Shown in pieces: positions 54,984-64,000 of a stretch of 64,000 nucleotides of DNA. Made by a program: the position numbers and the translations under genes. How positions within the stretch are numbered: the stretch's first letter is position 1; the number at the start of each line of letters is the position of its first letter. The DNA comes from JAJFHI01 sp050633705 (GTDB lineage: Bacteria; Pseudomonadota; Alphaproteobacteria; Rhizobiales; Hyphomicrobiaceae). The notes beneath the pieces are model-generated. The model ran no database searches. It was not told the DNA's origin and saw only the letters and a program-made list of their open reading frames with translations. The stretch spans positions 62,001 through 126,000 of the forward strand of contig JBOEGZ010000002.1 of the NCBI GenBank assembly GCA_050633705.1, given 5' to 3'.

Positions 54984-56201
54984 GTGCCCCAAGAACGCTA
55001 CCAGAATTTCTTGATAATTGGTGGTGGCATTGGTGGCTTGAGCGCGGCATTGGCGTTGGCGCGAAAGGGAATAGCCTCACAAGTTTTCGAACGTCGCGCA
55101 CCTGACGAAGCTGATGGCGCAGGCATTCAAATCGGCCCAAACGGCGTAACCATTTTGCGCGCCCTTGGCATTGCTGACTTGCTCAAGGGTCGTGTATCTG
55201 AACCCAAACAGATCAATGTTCGACTGGCCCGGTCAGGGGCTTCACTCACAAACCTACCGCTTGGTGCTTGGATCGCGGCACGCCATGGGGCACCATATTG
55301 GACGCTACAGCGCAGCGACCTGCACGCAGCATTGCGCCAAGCTGCTGATAGCGAGCCCCTAATCGAAGTGCACTACGCAGTGAAAGTATCTCACATCAGC
55401 GAGCGTATGCATTACGCCATGATCCACTATGGCGACGACACGACAGTCAAAGGACGTGGTGTCATAAATGCCGGCGGCCTTTGGGCTGATATCGCGCATT
55501 CTGAATTGGTCGACACTGGCGCGCAACCACAACCGCAGCCAACTGGCAAATCCGCATTTCGTGCCACTGTTCCAGCATCAAGTTTATCACTCAACGACAG
55601 CAAAAACGAAACCATCGTCTGGCTTCATCCAGGAGCCCACGTAGTCTCCTATCCTGTATCTGGTGGGCATGAGCGCGCGTTGGTTTTGATTTTGCAAGAC
55701 ACATCAGATCAGGCCCATTGGAACCGAACGGTTAAAAATCACGAGATCGCAACGCGCATCTCAAATTTCACGCCCCAGCTCACAGCCATGCTCAACTCGG
55801 TTGAAAGTTGGCGCGGATGGCCGTTATTCGTCAAACCAAGTGTGCCGTCGGTTGCCTGGTCCACCCCCCGCACAACACAGCTTGGCGATGCCAGCACACC
55901 GGTTCTGCCATTTCTTGCACAAGGCGGAGTTATGGCACTGGAAGATAGCGCTGTCCTGGCGAACACAATCGCTTCTGAAAACACAAACCTTGAAGGCGCA
56001 CTTCATATCTACGAGACCGAGCGCCGCCCAAGACGTCAATTGACGGCGCAAGCATCGCTCAACAACGGTCGCATATACCATCTCAGTGGGCTCATGGCGG
56101 CAGCTCGCAACACGTCTCTTCGATTGGTGCCCGCAGAGCGCCTCATGCACCGGTACGATTGGCTTTACGGCTGGAAACCTCCCCAACCTGCAAGCCTTTG
56201 A
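54984..56201 (+). CDS. FAD-dependent monooxygenase (salicylate hydroxylase/UbiH-like)
   Basis: 405 residues from a GTG start. N-terminal FAD motif IGGGIGGLSAALALARKG, second motif around YWTLQRSDLHAALR, and the GD motif QLGDASTPVLPFLAQGG near residue 300. This group hydroxylates aromatic substrates with NAD(P)H and O2. The substrate is unknown; no ring-cleavage genes lie next to it. Confidence 0.9.
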   Translation: MPQERYQNFLIIGGGIGGLSAALALARKGIASQVFERRAPDEADGAGIQIGPNGVTILRALGIADLLKGRVSEPKQINVRLARSGASLTNLPLGAWIAARHGAPYWTLQRSDLHAALRQAADSEPLIEVHYAVKVSHISERMHYAMIHYGDDTTVKGRGVINAGGLWADIAHSELVDTGAQPQPQPTGKSAFRATVPASSLSLNDSKNETIVWLHPGAHVVSYPVSGGHERALVLILQDTSDQAHWNRTVKNHEIATRISNFTPQLTAMLNSVESWRGWPLFVKPSVPSVAWSTPRTTQLGDASTPVLPFLAQGGVMALEDSAVLANTIASENTNLEGALHIYETERRPRRQLTAQASLNNGRIYHLSGLMAAARNTSLRLVPAERLMHRYDWLYGWKPPQPASL

Positions 56202-56325
56202 TGTCTGAATATTAGCGTCGGGAATAACAAGCAGGAATAACACGTCTATTCTCACATCACATAGACGCAGACAGCACCGACACACTGCAGACACGCAACT
56301 GATGAGACTGTTTCAGCAGATCACA

Positions 56326-57771
56326 CTAGCTTTGCCAGAATTCACGGCGGAAGAGAACCAATACCGTGAACAGTTCGAGACGCCCGAGCAGCATCGCAAA
56401 ACACAAGACCCACTTTGCAGCTTGCGGGACGGTTGCATAACTTCCACTTGGACCAACGATGTCTCCTAACCCAGGACCAACGTTGCCAACACTTTGAGCC
56501 GCAGCGGAAACTGACGTAATGAGATCGAGCCCCATAGCCGAAAGAACAACCGTAAACATTCCAACAGTCGCCATGTAGATCGCAAGAAACGCAACCACTG
56601 AGAAGGGTACGTCGTCTGGCAAGCGACGGCCATTGTAGACATGTGTCAAAACCCGGTTTGGACTAATCAGGTGGAGAAAATGACTGCGCGTCAACATGCC
56701 TGCAATCTGCAAGCGATAAATTTTGATGCCGCCCGACGTCGATCCCGAACATCCACCGATAAACATCATCAGAAAGAAGAGACCAACTGCGAACGGCCCC
56801 CATGCTGTGTAGTCTTCGCTGGCGTAGCCTGTCGTCGTGATAATCGAGACAGCATTAAAAGCCGATGCCTGTAAGGCTTCGCCAAAGCCCATTCCACGAA
56901 CCGCCGTCAACCAGACCGCCAAAATCAAAACAACTGCAACAATAAATCCAAGAAAGCTGCGCACTTGGGGATCTTTTATTATGGACGTCGGATTGCCGCG
57001 AAGTGCTTTAATGTAGACCACGAACGGAAGAGAACCGAGGATCATAAACAGAATACAAACCCAATGCAGTGCCGGTGATAAAAAGAACCCGAAGCTTTGG
57101 TCGTGAGTCGAAAAACCTGCTGTCGCGACAGTTGTTAAGCCATGGCAAACGGCGTCAAACAACGTCATGCCAAGTGAGGCGTAGGCAATGATGCATGCAA
57201 TTATCAGCAGGATATAAACGCCAGCCGTTGCCAGAGTAAGCTCAACCGCGCGTGGCAAAATCTTTTCAGATTTTTCTGAGCTCTCTGTCTGAAACAACTG
57301 CATACCACCAACGCGCAGAAACGGCAGCATGATGATTGCCATCACGACAATTCCCAATCCACCCAGGCCTTGCAACAAAGCTCGCCACAACAAAATACCG
57401 CGTGGCAACTTATCAAGTTGTGTGAGAACCGTAGATCCAGTTGTCGTAAGCCCCGACATCGCCTCAAAATAAGCGTCGGTATAACTCAAACCCATCCCAC
57501 CAAAGGGTATTGCAGCAAAGGCAACAATCACAACCCAGCTCAACGTCGTCAGAACAAAGCCCTCTTTCACACCAAGCTGAACCGCTTGATCGTCAAATGA
57601 TGCGAGGATCAAAAGTCCGCCAACGAAGAAGGTGAATACAGAAGCTGCAAGAAAAACTTTCCAGCCGTCTGCATCATCGGCCAAATCAAGCATCGCCGGG
57701 AACACCATGGCCGCAGCAATGGTGCACAGCATGAGGCCGAGCGCATAAGCTATGGGGCGAAGTTGTATCAA
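56326..57771 (-). CDS. TrkH-family potassium uptake protein
   Basis: 481 residues with four M1-P-M2 units; filter loops GLTTTGSTVLT, GLTTVATAGFST, SIITTTGYASEDY and SVGNVGPGLGD are intact. Family members transport potassium with the NAD-binding regulatory subunit TrkA, which is not in this window. The gene is not followed or preceded closely by another minus-strand gene. Confidence 0.93.
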   Translation of the reverse strand: MIQLRPIAYALGLMLCTIAAAMVFPAMLDLADDADGWKVFLAASVFTFFVGGLLILASFDDQAVQLGVKEGFVLTTLSWVVIVAFAAIPFGGMGLSYTDAYFEAMSGLTTTGSTVLTQLDKLPRGILLWRALLQGLGGLGIVVMAIIMLPFLRVGGMQLFQTESSEKSEKILPRAVELTLATAGVYILLIIACIIAYASLGMTLFDAVCHGLTTVATAGFSTHDQSFGFFLSPALHWVCILFMILGSLPFVVYIKALRGNPTSIIKDPQVRSFLGFIVAVVLILAVWLTAVRGMGFGEALQASAFNAVSIITTTGYASEDYTAWGPFAVGLFFLMMFIGGCSGSTSGGIKIYRLQIAGMLTRSHFLHLISPNRVLTHVYNGRRLPDDVPFSVVAFLAIYMATVGMFTVVLSAMGLDLITSVSAAAQSVGNVGPGLGDIVGPSGSYATVPQAAKWVLCFAMLLGRLELFTVLVLFRREFWQS

Positions 57772-58021
57772 GCGGGATCCTTATCCGTGCGCAAAGAAAA
57801 CTCTGCAATAAGCTTCCAAAGGCATTGAGACGCTGTGAACGAGCCAAGCGAGGCGTATAACCGGAAAGTTTGTCGAGGAATAGTAAAGCTGGCGTCAAAA
57901 ATGGTTAACGCGAGCGAATTTATTGCCGCGCTGTGGCTACATTCGCGCCTCTGTCATGAGTTGTATATCGCCATAAACCGAGCTATGGCGTGCCCATATA
58001 ACCCCGTGAGGACGGCGCTTT
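57772..58021. other. Intergenic region before the terminator of the symporter gene
   Basis: About 250 bases upstream of trkH-type gene; with the terminator the gap spans 57772-58102. No supported gene; a 62-codon plus-strand frame at 57835 has no RBS support. Confidence 0.4.
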
Positions 58022-58062
58022 AAAACAAAACGGGCCATGGCGTTTACCACCATGGCCCGTTT
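58022..58062 (-). terminator. Strong rho-independent terminator of the symporter operon
   Basis: A perfect 12-bp stem (58029-58040 with 58050-58061, AACGGGCCATGG) with a 9-base loop; on the minus strand it is followed by TTTTGTTTTA. It lies 41 bases after the stop of the symporter gene. Confidence 0.85.
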
Positions 58063-58102
58063 CCAGTTTTATCGACTGGGCACGCGGTGCGTGCATCATG
58101 AT

Positions 58103-59887
58103 TTACTTGTTGAGTGCTGCACCAGAGCCGCGAGGGATACGCAAACCATCAACCAGCTCGCGAATGTCTTGTGGAACCGGCTTCGTCACGTAGGAAACCA
58201 GATAAGCGGTGGCGAAGTTTAAAAGCGCGCCGATCGCTCCAAAGCCTTCCGGTGCAATGCCTAAGAAGTGGTTGGCCGGTATATTTTCATACAGGGCTGT
58301 TCCAGGAATAAAGAACATGCCTTTGTAAATGAAGATGTAGCCAATCGTTGAAACAATGCCGACTAACATTCCGCAAACCGCACCAACGTTGTTCACGCGC
58401 TTGGAGAATATACCCATCATGAGGGCTGGGAAGATTGAGGCGGCAGCCAAACCAAACGCAAGCGCCACAACCTGAGCTGCAAAACCAGGCGGATTGAGCC
58501 CGAAATAGCCTGCCACTGCGATTGTACCCGCCATTGATATTCGCGCCGCGGTTAGCTCGCCACCATCGGAAATGTTCGGCATGAACATGCTCTTCAACAA
58601 ATCATGAGAGACGGCTGAAGAAATGGCCAACAACAAGCCTGCCGCTGTCGACAGCGCAGCTGCCAATCCGCCGGCTGCAACCAGTGCGATCACCCAATTT
58701 GGAAGTTGAGCAATCTCTGGATTCGCCAGAACCATGATATCACGGTCGACCTTCACCAACTCATTGCCTTTCCAGCCATAGCTTTCGGCCTTCGCTGCAA
58801 ATTCTGGGTTCTTGTCATTGTAATACTGGATACGACCGTCGCCATTTTTATCTTCGTATTGCAACAGTCCGGTCTGCTCCCACTTTTTGAACCACTGTGG
58901 ACGCTCAGAATAAACAAGGTTGCCCTCAGCCGAACCGATCGCCTCTGTATTCTGTACAGTCTTGATCATGTTGTAGTAAGCCATCGCACCAACAGCAGGT
59001 GCAGCAGTATAAAGAAGTGCAATAAAGAACAGAGCCCATCCACCAGACCAACGCGCATCTGACACTTTCGGCACGGTGAAGAAGCGAACAATCACATGCG
59101 GCAAGCCAGCGGTTCCGATCATCATCGTCAACATGATGACGAGCATGTTTATGGTGCCCATATTCTGCGCGGTGTATTGTTTAAATCCTAAGTCCGTCGA
59201 AATCAGATCGAGCTTTGTTAGAAACGGTGTTCCAGAACCATTGTTCACGTCAGAGAACAAACCAATCTGCGGCAACCATTCGCCCGTGATCTGAAGGGAG
59301 ATGAAAATCGCTGGAATGGTGTAGGCAAAAATCAACACCATATACTGCGCAATTTGCGTGTAGGTGATGCCCTTCATTCCGCCAAGCACAGCGTAAAAGA
59401 ACACAATCGCCATCCCGGCAAACAGACCGACATCGTACGGCACTTCAAGGAAGCGAGAAAACGCAACACCAACACCCTTCATTTGCCCGATAACATAGGT
59501 CAATGACACCAGGATCAAACAAATAACCGCAACCAATCGGGCGGTTTGGGAATAATACCTGTCACCGACAAATTCCGGCACGGTGAATTTGCCAAACTTT
59601 CTCAAATACGGTGCGAGCAACAACGCCAGTAGCACATAGCCACCTGTCCAACCCAACACATAGCGAGTTGTATCGTACCCGTTGAACGCAATGATACCTG
59701 CCAAAGAAATAAATGATGCCGCCGACATCCAGTCAGCAGCCGTGGCAATACCGTTTGCAATAGGGTGGACGCCGCGACCGGCGGTATAAAACTCTCCTGT
59801 GCTGGCGGCGCGCGCCCAAATCGCAATTCCGAAATACATCGCGAATGACAAACCAACAACAATGTAGGTCAGTGTTTTAAGATCCAT
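58103..59887 (-). CDS. Sodium:solute symporter, ActP-like (VC_2705 subfamily)
   Basis: 594 residues with about 13-14 transmembrane helices. It has the LeuT-fold SSS family's Na-site region (ADWMSAASFISLAGI, VYVLPVL-type helices) and a large loop (about 300-400). In the VC_2705 subfamily the symporter is always paired with a DUF4212 partner, here the gene just upstream at 59970. Acetate or another short-chain acid is the expected substrate, by analogy with ActP (family knowledge). Confidence 0.92.
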   Translation of the reverse strand: MDLKTLTYIVVGLSFAMYFGIAIWARAASTGEFYTAGRGVHPIANGIATAADWMSAASFISLAGIIAFNGYDTTRYVLGWTGGYVLLALLLAPYLRKFGKFTVPEFVGDRYYSQTARLVAVICLILVSLTYVIGQMKGVGVAFSRFLEVPYDVGLFAGMAIVFFYAVLGGMKGITYTQIAQYMVLIFAYTIPAIFISLQITGEWLPQIGLFSDVNNGSGTPFLTKLDLISTDLGFKQYTAQNMGTINMLVIMLTMMIGTAGLPHVIVRFFTVPKVSDARWSGGWALFFIALLYTAAPAVGAMAYYNMIKTVQNTEAIGSAEGNLVYSERPQWFKKWEQTGLLQYEDKNGDGRIQYYNDKNPEFAAKAESYGWKGNELVKVDRDIMVLANPEIAQLPNWVIALVAAGGLAAALSTAAGLLLAISSAVSHDLLKSMFMPNISDGGELTAARISMAGTIAVAGYFGLNPPGFAAQVVALAFGLAAASIFPALMMGIFSKRVNNVGAVCGMLVGIVSTIGYIFIYKGMFFIPGTALYENIPANHFLGIAPEGFGAIGALLNFATAYLVSYVTKPVPQDIRELVDGLRIPRGSGAALNK

Positions 59888-59969
59888 CTACAAAGCCTCC
59901 CCAGGCTTAAAACTGCGCATCAAAGCGCGCGTGTTACTTTTCGTTAAATTTTTCTTGGAGTTGCTTTGA

Positions 59970-60236
59970 TCAGTCTTCCTCTACGCCGTATTTCTTATCA
60001 AGACGGTTCATCATGAAGGCATAGAAAAAAATCAAAATCACAAAGACGTAAATCGCACCCTGTTGTCCAATCCAGAATCCGAGATCTGTACCACCAATCT
60101 TGAACTCACTCAGGAACGGGCGAAACACGACGCCGAGTCCAAACGATACAAATGCCCAGACCGCAAGGCAAAAGGCCATCAGTCTGAGATTTGCCTGCCA
60201 ATATTTTTTGCCGACTTCGGTGCTGTCATTCGACAT
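59970..60236 (-). CDS. DUF4212 small membrane protein
   Basis: 88 residues from the ATG at 60236, with GGGGAGAATG upstream. Two transmembrane helices (LMAFCLAVWAFVSFGLG and GAIYVFVILIFFYAFMM) joined by FRPFLSEFKIGGTDLGFW, the DUF4212 signature. It is the small partner of the VC_2705-type symporter, whose start is 82 bases downstream; the two are co-transcribed. Confidence 0.92.
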   Translation of the reverse strand: MSNDSTEVGKKYWQANLRLMAFCLAVWAFVSFGLGVVFRPFLSEFKIGGTDLGFWIGQQGAIYVFVILIFFYAFMMNRLDKKYGVEED

Positions 60237-60623
60237 TGTCCAACATTCTCCCCATATAGTGCCCATTGATCACGGACTTAACGATTTCGACCGGTCAGAA
60301 GTGCTAGAGCACACCGCCAACCATCGAATAAACCTATTGTATCGTTGCCCGTTTTAGCCCGGACGATCGTTTCTATAGCAACACCTACCTGTTGCGATAC
60401 GAAAAGTCGCCCCCGAACGCACAATAATTTCACTCTGTTCTACCAATTTACACCATGCGCCGTCATTTTGGGTTCACGCCAGCCGGAATGCAATTGGCGA
60501 CATGTACAAGATGGCAATCCCACAAGCAAAATTGCTGCAGCGCAGCGTGATGCGATGAAGGCATATCGATTTAGAGATTTCAGTGTGTTGTCGTCGGACG
60601 AATTGCTCTCCAAGCGGCATACT
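60237..60623. other. Intergenic region; no gene seen
   Basis: About 390 bases between the symporter operon and the helicase terminator. Holds the upstream control region of the DUF4212/symporter pair; no gene or repeat was identified. Confidence 0.4.
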
Positions 60624-60660
60624 TAAAAAAATGCCGCCGCTGGACTGTTGCGACGGCATC
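60624..60660 (-). terminator. Rho-independent terminator after the RNA helicase gene
   Basis: On the minus strand a 10-bp GC-rich stem (ATGCCGTCGC with GCGGCGGCAT, one G-U) with a 10-base loop is followed by TTTTTTT. It sits 42 bases after the helicase stop. Confidence 0.85.
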
Positions 60661-60701
60661 TCTTAACGCGTCAAGTTGATACCACGTTGGCACAAAGCGC
60701 T

Positions 60702-62477
60702 TTAGTGCGCGGCAGCCGCCTGTCGACGCCCCGTCGCTTTCGACGATCCCCGTCTGTTTGCTGGTTTGCTGCGATGCGCCCCACCACCGCCGGCTGCTTT
60801 TGGGCCACCGCGATTAGGTTTGGCCGAACCGCCCGGCTTACCGCCACGTGCTGGTCGCGCGTCACCATCGGATTTCGAACGCCATTGCGACTTATTTGTT
60901 CCGCCGGATTTGTTACTGCGTGCGGGACGACCATCTCCATCAGACTTCGATCGCCATTGCGACTTTCCTGTTCCGTCAGCCTTACGGCTACGGGATGGGT
61001 CTGATGCGTCTTCAGACTTCGAACGCCACTTGGATTTACCAACACCATCAGTTTTGCCATTTCGAGAACGCGCGTCTCCATCTGGCTTCAGTGTCCACTG
61101 CCCCTTGTTACTGGCATCTTTACCACTGCCGACTGCTTTACGCCGCCGCGTTGGACGTTCATCGGCTTCTGCCGTCGGCGTCCATTCCGACTTTTTCGCA
61201 CGCCCAGGTGCTCCACCACGATCGGAGCGTTTGGAACGATCTCCCGAAGGACGTTTGCGCTTGGCGCGCGAATCAACAAAGTGCGTGTCTTTACGAGGCG
61301 CTCTTGCTGCAAACGCACGCAAAGTTTCAGGGTCAAATTCAGGTGTCGGCAAGACATTCAGTTTCTGGCGAATAAGACGCTCGATATCACGAAGATAAGA
61401 ACGCTCATCACGACCACAAAATGAAACGGCAATACCTGATGCACCAGCGCGCGCTGTGCGCCCAATCCGGTGAACATAAGACTCTGGAATATTGGGAAGT
61501 TCGTAGTTGATCACCATGCCAACGCCTGGGACATCAATCCCGCGCGCTGCAATATCTGTTGCAATCAATACTTTGCATGTGCCTTTGCGAAAGCCATCAA
61601 GCGCGCGTTGACGTTGGCCTTGCGTTTTATTGCCGTGAATTGCAGCAGCTGAAATGTCTTCGCCGTTGAGGCGTTTTGCAACTTTGTCAGCGCCACGTTT
61701 TGTGCGCGTAAACACAATAACGCGTTCACCTTCTTTTTGCTCTTTCAGCAATTCAATCATTGCAATCAGCTTTTTATCATGCGGGACGTGCATAACATTT
61801 TGCACAACCTTCGCTGCCGTCGATGAAACCGGTGCGACAGAAACCTTCTCTGGCTTGTGCAAATGCTTTTGCGACAGGTCGCGAATTTCACGCGGCATTG
61901 TTGCAGAAAACAAAAGTGTCTGGCGTTTGCTTGGCAGCAATTTGAGAATACGTAAGATCGCCGGCATAAATCCGATATCCAGCATCTGGTCGGCTTCATC
62001 AAGCACGATCGTCTCGACTTCGCCAAGGCGCACGGCACGTTGTTGAATAAGGTCTTCTAGCCGCCCTGGCGTTGCAACGAGCACATCGACGCCACCTTCC
62101 AAGGCTTTGCGTTGTGGACGAACGGCGACGCCGCCAACAACACACGCTGACTTTAATGACAACTTGCGACCGTAATCGCGCACGCTTTTATGAATTTGCG
62201 CCGCAAGCTCACGCGTCGGCGACAAAATGAGTACCCGCACGGTGCCGGGTTTTACTTTTGTCTTGTTATTCGACAAGCGCTGTAACAACGGCAAAGTGAA
62301 GGCCGCTGTTTTTCCTGTGCCTGTTTGCGCCAGGCCGACAACATCGCGCCCCTTCAAAATAAACGGGATCGCTTGCGATTGAATGGGGGTGGGCTGCTCA
62401 TAGCCTTGGGCTTGGAGCGTATTGAGGATCGGTTTGTCTAAACCGAGTTTGTCAAAGGTCAATTGACATACTTTCAT
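60702..62477 (-). CDS. DEAD-box RNA helicase, RhlE-type, with repeat-rich basic tail
   Basis: 591 residues. Core motifs: QPTPIQSQAIP (Q motif), AQTGTGKT (I), PTRELA (Ia), DEAD, SAT, IATDIAARGIDV and HRIGRTARAG. After residue 380 follows a basic, Gly/Lys/Ser-rich tail with repeated units centred on KSQWRSKSDGD and KSKWRSKSED (60810-61110), an RNA-binding tail. Acts in RNA unwinding, ribosome assembly and cold adaptation by family. The strong terminator indicates a single-gene transcript. Confidence 0.95.
   Translation of the reverse strand: MKVCQLTFDKLGLDKPILNTLQAQGYEQPTPIQSQAIPFILKGRDVVGLAQTGTGKTAAFTLPLLQRLSNNKTKVKPGTVRVLILSPTRELAAQIHKSVRDYGRKLSLKSACVVGGVAVRPQRKALEGGVDVLVATPGRLEDLIQQRAVRLGEVETIVLDEADQMLDIGFMPAILRILKLLPSKRQTLLFSATMPREIRDLSQKHLHKPEKVSVAPVSSTAAKVVQNVMHVPHDKKLIAMIELLKEQKEGERVIVFTRTKRGADKVAKRLNGEDISAAAIHGNKTQGQRQRALDGFRKGTCKVLIATDIAARGIDVPGVGMVINYELPNIPESYVHRIGRTARAGASGIAVSFCGRDERSYLRDIERLIRQKLNVLPTPEFDPETLRAFAARAPRKDTHFVDSRAKRKRPSGDRSKRSDRGGAPGRAKKSEWTPTAEADERPTRRRKAVGSGKDASNKGQWTLKPDGDARSRNGKTDGVGKSKWRSKSEDASDPSRSRKADGTGKSQWRSKSDGDGRPARSNKSGGTNKSQWRSKSDGDARPARGGKPGGSAKPNRGGPKAAGGGGAHRSKPANRRGSSKATGRRQAAAAH
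60810..61110 (-). repeat. Tandem peptide repeats in the helicase tail
   Basis: Four or five imperfect units of about 24 residues, each centred on W-R-S-K-S-D/E-G-D preceded by a G-K/N-K-S/G-Q/K stretch. The repeats of the DNA are imperfect but clearly related. Confidence 0.75.
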
Positions 62478-63049
62478 GTTGGACGAGCACGCAAAGGCTT
62501 TCGGGCCCGAGCATGTTCATCAATGTGTTCGTGTGAGGCGGTGTTCAATCCGTTATCGGGGTCAAGCCCCGCTGGATCTGCATGCGCACCGCGCTCCACA
62601 ACGAAGCGGAACTTTGGGAATGGATTGGTGGGGAGGTCAGTTTGGCCCGCATGCGCGGCTTACAGAGACCGGTTCGACCCATATCCAATACCGCCTTCAA
62701 GACCACGCGCGAGCGCTTGCGTCAAGGAAAAGACGATGCGGCGGGTTGTCCAAACGAGCGGTTGGAGGAGAAATTAGGCCAGATTGTATGTCAATGTCGG
62801 GATAAATTGCTTGGATGAAGCTGGTATTTGCAAGAACTGGGACGTGTAAATTCCCGTGATCTAGTTGCCACATCTATCGTTTACTGTCTCGAACCACGAG
62901 CACCAAGTAGCTCCCGTCGTAGAACGTTGGTCTGCCTCGAACGGGTAAACGCACCAGGCGGGAGAATTTCGTCTTGTCAGCACACTCCAATACCAACCAT
63001 CACAAGTATTCGGCAGCATCTGCTTTGGACAGCATTTTGATTGAAGGCC
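62478..63049. other. Intergenic region between helicase and AhpD-like gene
   Basis: About 570 bases, no supported gene. A short hairpin CGGGGTC/AAGCCCCG lies near 62560. Plus-strand frames here overlap one another, lack RBS support and show no family motif. Confidence 0.4.
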
Positions 63050-63622
63050 TCAACTCCTGCCCAACATGTAAAACTCGTCGTTCGGGCGCATGGATGTGAA
63101 GTTTGCCATACGGTTCGACATTCCAAAGAAGGCCGAGATCGCGGCAATGTCCCAGATATCTTCCTCCGAGAAGTCATGTTCGCGCAATGACACAAAATCT
63201 TCATCGGATATTGCACGCGAATTATTCGAGACCTTCATCGCGAAATCAAGCATGGCCCTCTGCCGGTCTGAGATATCAGACTTGCGGTAATTTACGGCAA
63301 CCTGGTCGGCGATTTTCGGGTTCTTGGCCCGAATTCTCAGGATGGCACCATGTGCAATCACGCAATACTGGCAATTGTTGTCGTTAGACGTGGCGACGAC
63401 AATCATCTCCTTTTCCGCGATGGTCAGACCGCTGTCGCGATCCATCAACGCATCATGATAGGCTGTGAAAGCACGAAACTCGTCTGGGCGATGTGCGAGG
63501 GTGAGAAAGACGTTGGGAATGAACCCTGCCTTTTCCTGAACTTCCAGCATGCGCGTTTTGATATCGTCCGGCACGTCATTGATATCCGGCACCGGATACT
63601 TACTGATGGGCGTATCTGTCAT
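63050..63622 (-). CDS. Alkylhydroperoxidase AhpD-like/peroxidase-related enzyme
   Basis: 190 residues from the ATG at 63622, which has GGAG upstream; a TTG two codons earlier is possible. The CMD-family active site CQYCVIAHG is intact, with the usual Glu/His proton relay region. AhpD-like proteins reduce peroxides using a Cys pair. It lies 20 bases downstream of the partial oxidoreductase gene and in the same direction, so they are probably one operon. Confidence 0.9.
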   Translation of the reverse strand: MTDTPISKYPVPDINDVPDDIKTRMLEVQEKAGFIPNVFLTLAHRPDEFRAFTAYHDALMDRDSGLTIAEKEMIVVATSNDNNCQYCVIAHGAILRIRAKNPKIADQVAVNYRKSDISDRQRAMLDFAMKVSNNSRAISDEDFVSLREHDFSEEDIWDIAAISAFFGMSNRMANFTSMRPNDEFYMLGRS

Positions 63623-63642
63623 TTTCAATTACTCCAGCCACA

Positions 63643-64000
63643 TTACGCCTTAACGTTGACGACCACACGGCCGAGCGTATTGCCCTTCATTTGTTCCGAG
63701 GCCACGGGAACAACCTCTTCCAAAGAAATTTCAGTCATAATGGCTTCGATGTGTTTGATTTCGAGATCGGACGCCAATCGCGACCAGGCTTGGATGCGAT
63801 CGGCTTTCGGACGATGAACGCAGTCAATTCCAGCAAGGGTAACGCCGCGAAGAATGAACGGCATAACGGTCGCTGGAAGATCAAACCCTTGTGCCAAGCC
63901 GCACGCTGCAACCGTTCCGCCGTATTTTGTCGTTGCGCACAAATTGGCCAACGTATGACTGCCCAAAGCATCGACAGCCCCCGCCCAGCGCTCTTTACCA
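63643..64000 (-). CDS. AcuI/YhdH-family quinone oxidoreductase-like enzyme (5' end outside window)
   Basis: C-terminal 118 codons only; the frame is open to the window edge. Sequence KERWAGAVDALGSHTLANL (partly ahead of the first visible Met) and TKYGGTVAACGLAQGFDLPA matches the YhdH/AcuI zinc-independent medium-chain reductase family, known to reduce acrylyl-CoA with NADPH. The GG in GGTVAACG lies in the cofactor domain. The rest of the gene is to the right of the window. Confidence 0.88.
   Translation of the reverse strand, partial: GKERWAGAVDALGSHTLANLCATTKYGGTVAACGLAQGFDLPATVMPFILRGVTLAGIDCVHRPKADRIQAWSRLASDLEIKHIEAIMTEISLEEVVPVASEQMKGNTLGRVVVNVKA

Noticed and set aside
57835..58023. 62-codon plus-strand frame between TrkH and symporter genes
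   Set aside because: No RBS; runs into the terminator hairpin.
60848..61375. Long plus-strand frame antisense to the helicase tail
   Set aside because: An artefact of the repeat-rich tail of the helicase gene; no RBS.
62476..62818. Overlapping plus-strand frames after the helicase gene
   Set aside because: They overlap each other in different frames and lack RBS or motifs.
1..64000. tRNA, rRNA, CRISPR, prophage or intact insertion sequence
   Set aside because: None of the expected cloverleafs, repeat-spacer patterns or transposase motifs was seen by eye; only the integrase fragment at 14.7-14.9 kb.

Overview
The window reads as chromosomal DNA of an alphaproteobacterium, probably near the Hyphomicrobiales. 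This is an inference from gene content: a quinoprotein-associated SoxYZ-like carrier, a PQQ-type quinoprotein, an AsmA protein, an extensin-like lipoprotein, a zf-CHCC protein, a complete valine-degradation operon and an Lrp-controlled pyruvate dehydrogenase. No rRNA, tRNA, CRISPR array or intact mobile element was seen. The only trace of mobility is an integrase C-terminal remnant near 14.7-14.9 kb.

Layout. 0-5 kb (minus): a heavy-metal RND efflux operon (His-rich small protein, adaptor, CzcA/CusA-type pump cut by the left edge) behind a good sigma-70 promoter. 5-12.6 kb: accessory enzymes (three-enzyme hydrolase/nitroreductase group, PhnB-like protein, methyltransferase, secreted protein) and a winged-helix/TolB/TPR regulator. 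12.7-14.5 kb: a PQQ-repeat dehydrogenase with altered active-site positions. 15-21.4 kb: a LysR regulator divergent from a five-gene valine/isobutyrate operon (mmsA, acyl-CoA dehydrogenase, 3-hydroxyisobutyryl-CoA hydrolase, mmsB, enoyl-CoA hydratase). 21.5-26.2 kb: aceE-aceF divergent from an Lrp/AsnC regulator.

26.5-36.1 kb holds the most unusual content: six collinear genes for a pentaheme c cytochrome, an outer-membrane beta-barrel, a membrane-anchored FAD/2Fe-2S reductase, a tetraheme c554-like cytochrome, a cytochrome-b-like membrane protein and a decaheme cytochrome (19 CXXCH motifs in all). They are preceded by a 48-codon reading frame with a very strong ribosome-binding site and by a 9+3+9 bp dyad. 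The set has the parts list of an electron conduit running from cytoplasm or inner membrane to the cell surface. It does not match any of the named systems I know (Mtr, Pio, Eeu) in gene order. A DUF1800/DUF1501 pair follows at 37.3-40.4 kb.

40.4-64 kb is mostly housekeeping or envelope functions: small membrane protein with an L7/L12-C-like segment, SoxYZ-like carrier, nuclease, AsmA, amidase, TerB-DnaJ protein, 5-oxoprolinase/hydantoinase fusion, a cyclic-nucleotide-gated channel that lacks the GYG filter, extensin-like lipoprotein, a candidate structured RNA with C-rich loops, hydrolase, zf-CHCC protein, FAD monooxygenase, TrkH, an ActP-like symporter with its DUF4212 partner, a RhlE-type helicase with a repeat tail, an AhpD-like protein, and a partial AcuI/YhdH-type oxidoreductase cut by the right edge.
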